Assembly: GCA_030067835.1 (NCBI GenBank)
Contig: CP092441.1
Location: 806,001 to 870,000, forward strand
Reading direction: 5' to 3'
From: Chakrabartyella piscis
GTDB lineage: Bacteria > Bacillota > Clostridia > Lachnospirales > Anaerotignaceae
DNA length: 64,000 nucleotides
The position numbers and the translations under genes are program-made. Each line of letters opens with the position of its first letter. Within the stretch, counting starts at the first letter, position 1. The notes under the pieces were generated by a model. The model was not told where the DNA came from. It made no database searches and saw only the letters and a list, made by a program, of their open reading frames with translations. Positions 49,901-58,328 of the stretch are shown here, in pieces.

Positions 49901-52900
49901 AGTATCTGGTGGTTCCGCAGATAACTATACATTTGCATATGAAACAGCTGAATTGACAGTTGGTGCTACAGATGCAAATGAAATGACATTGGGTAACACA
50001 CAAGCAACTTCCGCAACAGGTAAAACTTGGGATCTTCAAGCTTATATTGATGGAAATGAAGTGACAAGTGTTGTTACTTGGAAATCCAGCAGTCCAGATG
50101 TTGCAACAGTTGGCGAAACAACTGGTACAGTAGTAACAGTTGCAAATGGTAAAACAACAATTACAGCTACTTATAGTGGTGGTGAAGGTTACAGTTATAA
50201 CGCAGCTCAAGCAAGCTTTGGTTTGGAAGTAATCCAAAGCGATACAATCTTGAATTTCGATGACTTGACACACACATATGATAGCGGAGTAAAAGCGGTA
50301 ACACTTAGCAATGCTTCTGAAGTATCTGCGTTTGATCCAGTAATTGGCACAAATGTAGACGTTCTTTACTATGAACAAATCACTGAAGATACTTATAGTG
50401 AAGAAGGCGTAGAATCTGTAAGTAATGCAGGTACATACAAAGTAGTTTACACAATTGATGATGTTTCTTACAATGGTACAGGCGTTAACTACATGACAAT
50501 TTTGCCAGCAACAGCAGATGAAGGCGAATTTGATTTTGCAGTGAATGTAACAAATTCTGTTTACGGTGCTTTTGTAGAAGCAACAGCAGATGAAGTTGAA
50601 GGATGGGAAGAAGTAGTTTCCTACAAAGAAGTAGCAGCTCCAACAAACGTTGGTAAATACACAGCAGTTGCTACTTATTCCAAAGCAAACTACAATGATT
50701 ATGATGAAGAAGCTGAATTTGATATCACACCAGCTCCATTGACAATCACAGCTGATGACAAAGAAATGGACTTCGGCGGTTCTGTTCCAGCTTTGACAGC
50801 ATCTTATGGTGTTGAAGATGAAGATGGCGAAATCATCAATGGTCTTGTAAATGGTGACCTTGCTAGTGTAGTTATTATGGAACTTTACACAGAAGCAAAT
50901 TCTAATAGCAAAGTTGATACATATGACATCACAGTAGTAGCAGATCCAACAGCAACAAACTATGATATTACTTTTGTTAAAGGTACATTGACAATCTCCA
51001 AAGCACCAGCAGGTGTATTCAATGTAACCAGTACAGCAACAACATTCAATGTAGGTGACAAATTCACTTTGACAGCCTTCATTGAAGGTGATATGACAAC
51101 AGATGTATTGTGGACAATCGAGATCACAGATACTGTTTCTTACGATTCTATAACAGGTCAATACACTGTATTGAAATCTGGCGATATTGAAATCACAGCA
51201 GAATATACTGGCACAAACTACACCGCTGATGACTTTACATTCAAAGCTACAGTAGGTAAAACCAATTTGGATCTCGTGTTTGACCAAGATTCTTTGGAAC
51301 AAACATATGAAGCAGGAGTTGCAAAAGTAGTAACTCTTACAACTGGCAGTACAGGCGTAAACTATGCTGAACTTGATAATGTTGAGGTAACTTACACAAA
51401 CCTTACAACTAACGTTGTAAGTGAAGCAATTGAAGTTGGTAGATACGATGTAACTTATGTCATCAATGATGATGTTTACGAAGGTACTGGTTCTGCAACA
51501 ATGGAAATTGTAAAAGCAAGTGCTACAGATACATTTGGAGTAACAGGTGTTGATGCAGCTTATGGTCAAGCAGCAGCAGCAACAGCAGTAGATCTTACTG
51601 CTTCTGGTTGGACAGCAACAATTTCTTATGAAGATGCAAGTGGTAGCCCAATGACTGAAATGCCAGTAGATGCTGGTAAATACACAGCAGTAGCTACATA
51701 CACACATGCAAATTATGCAACAGAAATCGTAAAAGATGATTTCATAATCTCACAAGTAGTTGTAACAGTAACTGCTCCAAACAAAACAATTGATTACAAT
51801 GATGAAATCGGCGATTTGGGTACTGAAACTTACGTAGGCTTTGTAAATGGCGAAGATGAATCCGTATTGATAAGCGAAGTAAAACTTTCAACAGTTGCTG
51901 AAAAAGGTAGCGTACCTACTACTTATCCAATCGTAGCTTCAGGCGCAACAGCAGCAAACTACACATTTACATATGTAGATGGTATTTTGACAATCACAAC
52001 ACAAGACTTGACTGGCTCTACATTGGTTATCGTAGGTGCTCAAACAGATGTGAAGGTTGGAAAAGAATTTATCGTTTCCGCTGAAATCAACAATGATGAT
52101 GTTACAGTTGACTGGGAAAGTGGAAATACATCCATTGCAACAGTAGATGCATATGGTAATGTAAAAGCAGTCGCAGAAGGTACAACAGAAATCAAAGCAA
52201 CATTGAATGACCCTAGATACAGTGGTACACTTACCGCAAGCTTCACATTGTATGTAAATCAAAACAATGTTATTTTGACACCACAAGAAACAACAGTAAC
52301 ATATGATGGTTATGCACATCAAATTACATTTACCTCCACAACACAAGGTTTCACAGTTGTACAAAATGATATCGAAGTGAAATACTATGACAGTGCAAAC
52401 AATTATTTGGGTGACTCTGTAAGAGATGCTGGTAAATACACAGCATACTATGTATTGAATGATGGTACACATTACAACAGTGGATCTGTAGTGGTAACAA
52501 TTGACAAAGCAGAAGTAACTGTATATCCAAATGATTATTCAACAACTTATGGTGATGATCTTCCTAACTACACAATCGCTCCTGATGCAGACATGGCAGA
52601 TGCAATCAATAGCGCATTGCTTGGTGAAGATAGATATGTTTCACCAGATGCAGGGGATGCAGACACATATTATGACAATGTAGCTGATTATGCTGCAACT
52701 GCTATCTTTGAAACACAAGAAGCAGGTGCTAATAACTACTATGACATGTATGCAGATATGTTTGTTTTGTCTACAGCAGTAGATGCTGATGGCAAATATG
52801 CAGATGCAGGCACATATCCTATTTTAATTGAATTTGCAGAAGGACATGATGCAGATAGTTCCAATAACTACACATTCACTCTTGGCAGTGATGGTACTTT

Positions 52901-54725
52901 GACAATCAATCCAAAAGATTTGACATTTACTGCTGACAACATGATGGTTGAAGATGGAACAACAAATGCTGATATGAGAGCACAAGCAACATATACAGTA
53001 GATGGTTTTGTTTTGGATCAAGACGAACAAGTATTGACACTTGCTTCCAGTGGTATTTCCTTCGGAATTACAGATGGTAGCAAAGAAATTGACGACATGA
53101 CAGACCCTGGCTTCTATGATGCTGCTATTACAATGGGTGGTTATGGAAACAATGCCTCTGTAAATGGCAACTACAGAATTTACTATGTAGCTGGCGATCT
53201 TACAATCGTAGATAACTTGGTTGTAACAGCAGCAGGTGTTGCAACAACAGGTTATTTGGAAGTACGTATGGATCAAGAAGTTGACCTTGCAGGCGTTGTA
53301 TTTACAGTAACAGAAAAATCTACAGGCAATGAAATCCAAGTAACAGCAGTTGAAAATGAACCAGAAACTGAAGATGCAACAATTTTTGCAGATGAAATGG
53401 TAAGCTATTACCTTGAAGGCACATTTACACTTGGTGAAACTTACACAGTTACATTGGCTGACAATACTACAGTAGGTAACTGGCCTGTTTACGATTACGG
53501 ATTTGTTCCAAGTGAACTTGTTTACTTAATCGTAACTGATGAAATCGCTGTAACAGGCACAGGCACAACAAGTGCTTTGACAGTGAAATTTGATGAACCA
53601 GTTGCAGATGCAACATTCACAGTTGATGGCGTAGAGGCAGTAGCAACAGCTTCTGCTGACAACAAAACTTATACAATTTCTGGTACATTTACAGCAAGTA
53701 CTACTTATGCAGTAGAAATTACATCCGATGCACCAACAGGATTTGTATTTGACAAAACAGCAGTTGATATCACAGTTCCAGCAGCAGCCACAGGCGGTTC
53801 CAGTGGCGGTTCCTCAGGTGGCGGTGGTGGCGGTGGTACCACTACATACTCCATCAGCACTGATGCAGAAAATGGTACTATTGACGCAAGCAAATCCAGC
53901 TCTGCAAAAGACAAAGAAATCACATTTACAGTAACTCCTGATGATGGCTACGAATTGGTTGGCATCACAGTTGTTGAAAATGATGATGATGCAGAAGCAA
54001 TTGATTTCGAATACGATGATGAAGAAGGCGCTTATGTATTCACAATGCCATCTTCCAAAGTATTGATCACAGCAACATTCACAGCAGTATTTGAAAATGA
54101 AACACCATTCACCGATGTTGACGTTGATGATGCAAACTATGCTGGTATCGCTTATGTTTATGCAAACGGTATTATGGCAGGTATCTCTGAAACAGAATTC
54201 GGTGGCGAAATGTCCATTACTCGTGGTATGATTACAGCAATCTTGTATCGTTTGAACGGTAGCGTTCCTGCTGACGAATCAGTAGAAATGCCATTCACAG
54301 ACGTTGCAGAAACAGCTTACTACTACGAAGCAGTTCGTTGGGCTAAAGAAGTTGGCGTTGTAGCTGGTTATGACGAAGATACATTCGCTCCAGACCAAAC
54401 AATCTCCAACGAACAATTTGCAGCTTTGATGTATCGTTATGCAACATTCAAAGGTATGGCTACAGCAGTAGATGCTGGTTCTAACCTTGATGGTTACAAA
54501 GATGCAGACGAAATTACAGCTTATGCTTACGCAGCTCTTCTTTGGGCTTGTGAATATGGCGTAATGGGCGATGCTTCCAAATTGTATCCAACAGATTATG
54601 CAATTCGTGAAGAAGTTGCAACATCCTTGATGAACTTCATGGAAATGGGCGCTGCAGTTGAAACTGAAGAAGTTGAAGCTGAAGAAGAAGTTGTTGAAGA
54701 AGTTGTTGAAGAAGAAGAAATCTAA
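46998..54725 (+). CDS. Giant S-layer-like protein with MBG/Ig repeats and three SLH domains
   Basis: A 2575-residue exported protein. Signal peptide LMAFIVSLSMVFSLFVVPASA ends near residue 30. N-terminal Ig-like modules are followed from about residue 388 by many MBG-type modules (LTVEDAEYTYDGTAHVVTL, VVNAGTYDIYYEI, FVYGTTL). Big_2-like modules occur near 1030 (VVTWKSSSPDVATV) and 1700 (VDWESGNTSIATVDAYGNV). A glycine-serine linker at about 2265-2281 leads to a short repeat domain and then three SLH domains (about 2370-2550), with FTDVDVDDANYAGIAYVYANG, FTDVAETAYYYEAVRWAKE and KDADEITAYAYAALLWACE. The TRAE motifs vary (ITRGM, ISNEQ, IREEV). The tail is almost all Glu and Val. SLH domains bind pyruvylated wall polymers. 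Start 46998 is eight bases from AGGAG. Confidence 0.92.
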   Translation: MRGKMKRLMAFIVSLSMVFSLFVVPASAAIDVDHSTTLTISNVDDVPDDFTVGSTWTVETSKSATLSVAPNDYVEIDGMTVTGIKADEEAVEVQISATATDDGASVATVKLVVNPVPEEEVVASEIDLKFVSQETTSKVFDLSPATYTMGTDKTVVTEDVVAVNFYVQPEDGEDSDYVYEYVWSSGSEDISIATNNSNSAKAYITLLEGATAGKHEITCVATVTEDDVEVATGEITGTLIVEEGPISWTEMVAIQFVAVSSAVDTSVYTSTPIEYQLNSAQYAITTDQTYVVRAEATNYGGTTYSYDFEWSSDSEDSVTVEEKSDGDKGSNATITLLKGTMAGVYTITCVGTAFDADFNEVGSQRITTTVTVLDAEVVPPTGVTLTVEDAEYTYDGTAHVVTLISDVEDFEPVMGENVVVFYQQDGQDIAIDDEGVVNAGTYDIYYEIDSYKYTGEGLIEDAMTIDKAEVTPTVTIPATFVYGTTLATTDVVVTDEAYGFEASEITYYDKIDDDYSEGTIVAPTAVGEYTARIVLAESDNYTPSISEVITNFEITPATITVSAVDVTTYYGNDGIDDLLKVEYSGFQYDDGEEVFNAPDPVATTEVTDESEIGEYVDAVTPVEEYTADNYTFEYVPATITIAEVQQDSIKFTTSDDTMNVTQSMKVSAEVDGENGVDLYWFSSNPEVADFDDDGYLVAYKEGQTAIVAYDEETGEEAWYTMNVSEEYISLEFSNLSQVYDGTVKEVTLTSKSSKVTFEELDVEVLYYAVVDGVVSEEASDAIAVGEYFVTYEILGDTYEGYGSATMYIIENSLEGTSGLTVKVGSSSYRDGVLNAGSGTFVYGADTTVTSQIPSGFTKLGYEEGSITYTTDDGNAPTNVGTYTVTVEFVSPNYATVTKTATYKITPATLTATPEAKEIEFNEAAGDLVVNVTGFKYEETVATAAGYTAPVAAVLGYDAGLNVGTYTITVSGGSADNYTFAYETAELTVGATDANEMTLGNTQATSATGKTWDLQAYIDGNEVTSVVTWKSSSPDVATVGETTGTVVTVANGKTTITATYSGGEGYSYNAAQASFGLEVIQSDTILNFDDLTHTYDSGVKAVTLSNASEVSAFDPVIGTNVDVLYYEQITEDTYSEEGVESVSNAGTYKVVYTIDDVSYNGTGVNYMTILPATADEGEFDFAVNVTNSVYGAFVEATADEVEGWEEVVSYKEVAAPTNVGKYTAVATYSKANYNDYDEEAEFDITPAPLTITADDKEMDFGGSVPALTASYGVEDEDGEIINGLVNGDLASVVIMELYTEANSNSKVDTYDITVVADPTATNYDITFVKGTLTISKAPAGVFNVTSTATTFNVGDKFTLTAFIEGDMTTDVLWTIEITDTVSYDSITGQYTVLKSGDIEITAEYTGTNYTADDFTFKATVGKTNLDLVFDQDSLEQTYEAGVAKVVTLTTGSTGVNYAELDNVEVTYTNLTTNVVSEAIEVGRYDVTYVINDDVYEGTGSATMEIVKASATDTFGVTGVDAAYGQAAAATAVDLTASGWTATISYEDASGSPMTEMPVDAGKYTAVATYTHANYATEIVKDDFIISQVVVTVTAPNKTIDYNDEIGDLGTETYVGFVNGEDESVLISEVKLSTVAEKGSVPTTYPIVASGATAANYTFTYVDGILTITTQDLTGSTLVIVGAQTDVKVGKEFIVSAEINNDDVTVDWESGNTSIATVDAYGNVKAVAEGTTEIKATLNDPRYSGTLTASFTLYVNQNNVILTPQETTVTYDGYAHQITFTSTTQGFTVVQNDIEVKYYDSANNYLGDSVRDAGKYTAYYVLNDGTHYNSGSVVVTIDKAEVTVYPNDYSTTYGDDLPNYTIAPDADMADAINSALLGEDRYVSPDAGDADTYYDNVADYAATAIFETQEAGANNYYDMYADMFVLSTAVDADGKYADAGTYPILIEFAEGHDADSSNNYTFTLGSDGTLTINPKDLTFTADNMMVEDGTTNADMRAQATYTVDGFVLDQDEQVLTLASSGISFGITDGSKEIDDMTDPGFYDAAITMGGYGNNASVNGNYRIYYVAGDLTIVDNLVVTAAGVATTGYLEVRMDQEVDLAGVVFTVTEKSTGNEIQVTAVENEPETEDATIFADEMVSYYLEGTFTLGETYTVTLADNTTVGNWPVYDYGFVPSELVYLIVTDEIAVTGTGTTSALTVKFDEPVADATFTVDGVEAVATASADNKTYTISGTFTASTTYAVEITSDAPTGFVFDKTAVDITVPAAATGGSSGGSSGGGGGGGTTTYSISTDAENGTIDASKSSSAKDKEITFTVTPDDGYELVGITVVENDDDAEAIDFEYDDEEGAYVFTMPSSKVLITATFTAVFENETPFTDVDVDDANYAGIAYVYANGIMAGISETEFGGEMSITRGMITAILYRLNGSVPADESVEMPFTDVAETAYYYEAVRWAKEVGVVAGYDEDTFAPDQTISNEQFAALMYRYATFKGMATAVDAGSNLDGYKDADEITAYAYAALLWACEYGVMGDASKLYPTDYAIREEVATSLMNFMEMGAAVETEEVEAEEEVVEEVVEEEEI

Positions 54726-54764
54726 TTCACATCAATGATGACAATGTAATATGAAACAGATTTT

Positions 54765-54796
54765 AGGGCGGGGGTTTTACCCCCGTCTTATTTTTA
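54765..54796 (+). terminator. Terminator after the SLH protein gene
   Basis: AGGGCGGGG/CCCCGTCTT stem, 10 bp with a TTTTA loop, followed by ATTTTT. Confidence 0.85.
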
Positions 54797-54805
54797 TGCC
54801 AATTT

Positions 54806-55260
54806 GTAGGGCGGTGGCTTGCTGCTGCCGAAAACCAAGATTCTTCGTCACTGCGTTCCTCTGAATGACAAAAACAGAGGGCAGAGTAGCTGTCTACAAG
54901 AGAGTGTATATGGGTTTTGTAGGGGCTGCCCTATGTGGCTGCCCATATCATTTTGAAAAGGGATGTACCAACATAAAATAGGTGCTTGTAGGGTGGTGGC
55001 TTGCTACCGCCGAAAGAGAAGATTCTTCGTCACTGCGTTCCTCTGAATGACAAAAAACAACTGTACGCTGTCATTCCGAATGAAATGAGGAATCTTAGCT
55101 TTGGATTTTTCTTCATCAGATATTCTGAATGACAAAAAAATAACTGTACGCTGTCATTCCGAATGAAATGAGGAATCTCAGCTTTGGATTTTTCTTCATC
55201 AGATATTCTGAATGTCAAACCAGAACAGCTGTAGGGGTGATTCACGAATCAACCGCAATA
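54806..55260. repeat. Cluster of dispersed GTAGGG and GTCATTC repeats
   Basis: GTAGGG elements begin at 54806, 54919, 54988 and 55231, each with a different hairpin. Between them are AAGATTCTTCGTCACTGCG/TTCCTCTGAATGACA motifs. An 83-bp segment starting CTGTACGCTGTCATTCCGA at 55061 is directly repeated at 55144. No gene is supported; 55261-55480 is AT-rich and featureless. Confidence 0.85.
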
Positions 55261-55484
55261 TATTAGATGAAAACATAAAAGCATCAATTCGATTAGCACC
55301 ACATTGGAAACTCGAATTCAACACATTGCACAGTAAATTTCACATTATTTGTGCAAAATAAACAAATAGTAAAACAGTAGGAAAGGATATGTGAAGATAC
55401 TGTCAAAGAAAAAATGGTAAAATTTAGAAAGTGAATCAAAATTCAATAAAAAAACCCCCTCAAAACAGAAAAATACCACCCTTT

Positions 55485-55514
55485 TTGTGAAATGAGAATG
55501 TGCTATACTATAAC
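55485..55514 (+). promoter_or_regulatory. Promoter for the sugar ABC transporter operon
   Basis: TTGTGA (55485-55490) with either TATAAC at 55509-55514 (18-base spacer) or an extended TGCTATACT (55501-55509). It lies about 60-70 bases before the start. Confidence 0.5.
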
Positions 55515-55573
55515 CAAGTAGAAATGGCAAGAAGTGTTAGTGACAACAACACAAAAAGCAAAAAAAAGGGGAT

Positions 55574-57097
55574 GTGAATGGATTGGGTCAATGTATTGTT
55601 AAAATGAAAGGCATACAAAAGAGTTTCCCAGGCGTAAAAGCGTTGGACAATGTAGACTTCGAATTAAATTCTGGCGAAGTTATGGCATTGTTGGGTGAAA
55701 ATGGTGCTGGTAAATCCACTTTGATGAAAATTATGAGTGGTGTTTACACAAGAGATGAAGGCACATTGGAATTGTTTGGTCAAGAATATGGCGATTTGAC
55801 ACCTAAGCAAGCACAAGCTGCTGGTGTGGCAATCATCCATCAAGAATTGAACATGTGTAAACATTTATCAGTTGCAGAAAATATGTTTTTGGGTAGAGAA
55901 ATTACAGGTAAGTTTGCACTCAAGAATGCTGAAATGGAAGCAATTGCAAAGAAATTCTTGGATGACTTGAAAGTGGATATCGATCCAAAACAAGTGGTTG
56001 GGGATTTGCCAGTTTCCAAACAACAAATGGTTGAAATTGCAAAAGCACTTTCCATGAATGCAAAAGTTTTGATCATGGATGAACCAACTTCTGCATTGAC
56101 AGCGAAAGAAATTGATGAATTGTTCCGTATCATCAGAAAACTCCGTGATGATGGTTGCGGTATCGTTTACATATCCCATCGTTTGGAAGAGTTGCAACAC
56201 ATTGTAGATCGTGTTACAATTATGCGTGATGGTCAATACATCACAGCAATGAACTTTAAAGATGCAACAATGGACGAAATCATCACAAACATGGTTGGTC
56301 GTGAAATCACAGAACAATTCCCTAGAGTGGATTGTGAAAAAGGCAAAAAAGTATTTGAAGTGAAAAACCTCAATGCTGGTCCTTTGGTACGTGATATCAA
56401 CTTCTCTGTATATGAAGGTGAAATTGTAGGTTTTGCAGGGCTTATGGGTGCTGGTAGAACTGAAATGACAAGAGCACTTTTTGGTGCTGATAAAAAATCA
56501 GGTGGAGAAATCTACTTGGAAGGCAAAGAAATCAAAATCAACTGTCCAATGGATGCCATCAAACAAGGTTTGGTACTTGCTCCTGAAGATAGAAAAAAAG
56601 ATGGTTTGTGTACAAAACTCAGTATTAGAGAAAATTTGACACTGCCAAACCTAGATATGATTTGCAACAAATTGGAAGTCATCAACAGTAGAAAAGAACA
56701 AGAGCTTTGTGTAAAAGCAGTAAAGAACTTGCTCATCAAAACACCTACTGTAGAAGTGGATGCCAGCAGTTTGTCTGGTGGTAATCAACAAAAAGTAGTT
56801 GTTGGTAAATGGCTTGCTAGAGATTCCAAAGTGGTTATTTTCGATGAACCAACAAGGGGTATTGACGTTGGTGCTAAAGTTGAAATCTATAACTTGATGA
56901 ACAAATTGAAACAAGAAGGTATTGCTGTTATCTTTGTATCTTCTGAAATGCCAGAAGCAATGGGTATCGCAGATCGTATCATCGTAATGTGCGATGGTAG
57001 AATTACAGGTGAAGTAATGGCAAGAGAAACCACTCAAAGTGAAATCTTGACATTGGCAACAAGTTTCGAAAATAAAATGGAATCAAAAGCTGTTTAA
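55574..57097 (+). CDS. mglA: Sugar ABC transporter ATP-binding protein, MglA/RbsA type
   Basis: A 507-residue protein with two nucleotide-binding domains, as usual for ribose/galactose-type importers. First domain: Walker A GENGAGKST, signature-equivalent LPVSKQQMVEIAKAL, Walker B LIMDEPTSAL, H-loop ISHRLEEL. Second domain: AGLMGAGRTEMTRALFG, LSGGNQQKVVVGKWL, VIFDEPTRGIDVG. As in the family, the second Walker A is degenerate. GTG start with AAGGGG upstream. First gene of the transporter operon, 13 bases before the permease gene. Galactose or a galactoside is a plausible substrate but unproved. Confidence 0.92.
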   Translation: MNGLGQCIVKMKGIQKSFPGVKALDNVDFELNSGEVMALLGENGAGKSTLMKIMSGVYTRDEGTLELFGQEYGDLTPKQAQAAGVAIIHQELNMCKHLSVAENMFLGREITGKFALKNAEMEAIAKKFLDDLKVDIDPKQVVGDLPVSKQQMVEIAKALSMNAKVLIMDEPTSALTAKEIDELFRIIRKLRDDGCGIVYISHRLEELQHIVDRVTIMRDGQYITAMNFKDATMDEIITNMVGREITEQFPRVDCEKGKKVFEVKNLNAGPLVRDINFSVYEGEIVGFAGLMGAGRTEMTRALFGADKKSGGEIYLEGKEIKINCPMDAIKQGLVLAPEDRKKDGLCTKLSIRENLTLPNLDMICNKLEVINSRKEQELCVKAVKNLLIKTPTVEVDASSLSGGNQQKVVVGKWLARDSKVVIFDEPTRGIDVGAKVEIYNLMNKLKQEGIAVIFVSSEMPEAMGIADRIIVMCDGRITGEVMARETTQSEILTLATSFENKMESKAV

Positions 57098-57110
57098 GGG
57101 GGAAGAAACG

Positions 57111-58130
57111 ATGAATGATAAGAAAAATCCGTTGAAACAATTTTTAGCAATTCGTGGTATGGGTGCTGCTTTGACTGCATTTGTTGGTTTGGTGGTTATC
57201 TATGTTGCATTTGGTTTGATCAATAGTACAGTATTTACATCTCAAAACACAATGAACTTGTTACGTTCCATGTCAAAATATTTGCTCATTGGTATCGCAC
57301 AAAGTTATGTACTCATCACAGGTAACATCGACCTTTCCATTGGTGCTGTTGTTGGTATGAGTGCTATGATTTCTGCAACACTTATGACAATGGGTGTAAG
57401 TCCTGCAATTGCAATCATCATAACACTTGCTTGTAGCGTTGTGGTTGGTGTTGCAAATGGTTGTTTGGTTGGTAAATTCAAATTGCCTCCATTCATTGCA
57501 ACTTTGGGTACAATGTTCGTAACTCGTGGTGTTGCTTACATGGTAAATGGTAATAGAAATACAGATGCAATTACAACAGGCGTTGGCAAAGAAGTTGGCG
57601 ATGCATTCCAAAACTTCTTCTACTATGGTAAAACAGCAGGCGTTTACAACACTTTCTGGATTGCAATGGTAATCTTTGTAATTTGCTTCTTCATTCTTTC
57701 CAAAACAAGAACTGGTAGACATATCTATGCAATTGGTTCCAATGTGGATGCAGCAAAACTTTCTGGTGTAAACGTAGTTGCAACAACAACAAAAGTATAC
57801 ATCATCAGTGCAATTTGTTCTGCAGTAGTAGGTTTGATTCTTTGTGCACAAGCAGGTATGGGTAACATGGAAGCTGGTAATATGTACGAAATGTACGGTG
57901 TTGCTGCTGGTGTTATCGGTGGGGTATCTCCTCTTGGTGGTACTGGTCTCTTGCTTGGTACTTTGGCTGGTGCTTTGGTATGGCAAGTATTGGAAAATGG
58001 TTTGAACATGATTGGTGCGCAAGTAGGTATCCAACGTGTTGTAATTGGGGTTATCGTAACATTCGCTGTATTGCTTGATGTAGTTTTGAGAAACAACAGC
58101 TTCAGCTTTGGTAAAAAGAAAAAACAATGA
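57111..58130 (+). CDS. mglC: Sugar ABC transporter permease, MglC/RbsC type
   Basis: A 339-residue membrane protein with about nine to ten helices. ITGNIDLSIGAVVGMSAMISA is the family signature near residues 70-90, and SGVNVVATTTKVYIISAICSA together with GGVSPLGGTGLLLGTLAGAL near the end form the conserved cytoplasmic coupling and late helices. It starts just after AAGGGGGAAG, 13 bases past mglA, and ends with a basic FGKKKKQ tail. A 7-bp hairpin follows it before the binding-protein gene. Confidence 0.93.
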   Translation: MNDKKNPLKQFLAIRGMGAALTAFVGLVVIYVAFGLINSTVFTSQNTMNLLRSMSKYLLIGIAQSYVLITGNIDLSIGAVVGMSAMISATLMTMGVSPAIAIIITLACSVVVGVANGCLVGKFKLPPFIATLGTMFVTRGVAYMVNGNRNTDAITTGVGKEVGDAFQNFFYYGKTAGVYNTFWIAMVIFVICFFILSKTRTGRHIYAIGSNVDAAKLSGVNVVATTTKVYIISAICSAVVGLILCAQAGMGNMEAGNMYEMYGVAAGVIGGVSPLGGTGLLLGTLAGALVWQVLENGLNMIGAQVGIQRVVIGVIVTFAVLLDVVLRNNSFSFGKKKKQ

Positions 58131-58148
58131 GAAACTTAACTGCTTATG

Positions 58149-58169
58149 AGGTGGGTTTCATGCCCACCT
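58149..58169 (+). other. Hairpin between permease and binding-protein genes
   Basis: AGGTGGG/CCCACCT with a 7-base loop and no T-run. A second inverted repeat, CAAGTGTA/TACACTTG, lies at 58278-58296, about 32 bases before the lipoprotein start. They may protect or separate the mRNA for the abundant binding protein, or bind a regulator. Confidence 0.5.
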
Positions 58170-58328
58170 TTAGGCGGATAGGGATATGCCACATGTCTCA
58201 ATGTGGTATGAAGAATGAAAAGTGAATATAGCTTTGATACAAGGAAAATTCATTCTTTGTTCTTCACAAGGTATTGCAAGTGTATTTTACACTTGGTTAC
58301 TAATAGGGTATTAAAAGGAGGAGAAACA

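Noticed and set aside
43994..51707. Long minus-strand open frames opposite the surface-protein genes (up to about 750 codons)
   Set aside because: They mirror the biased codon use of the plus-strand genes, give Cys- and Tyr-rich translations without domains and lack start signals.
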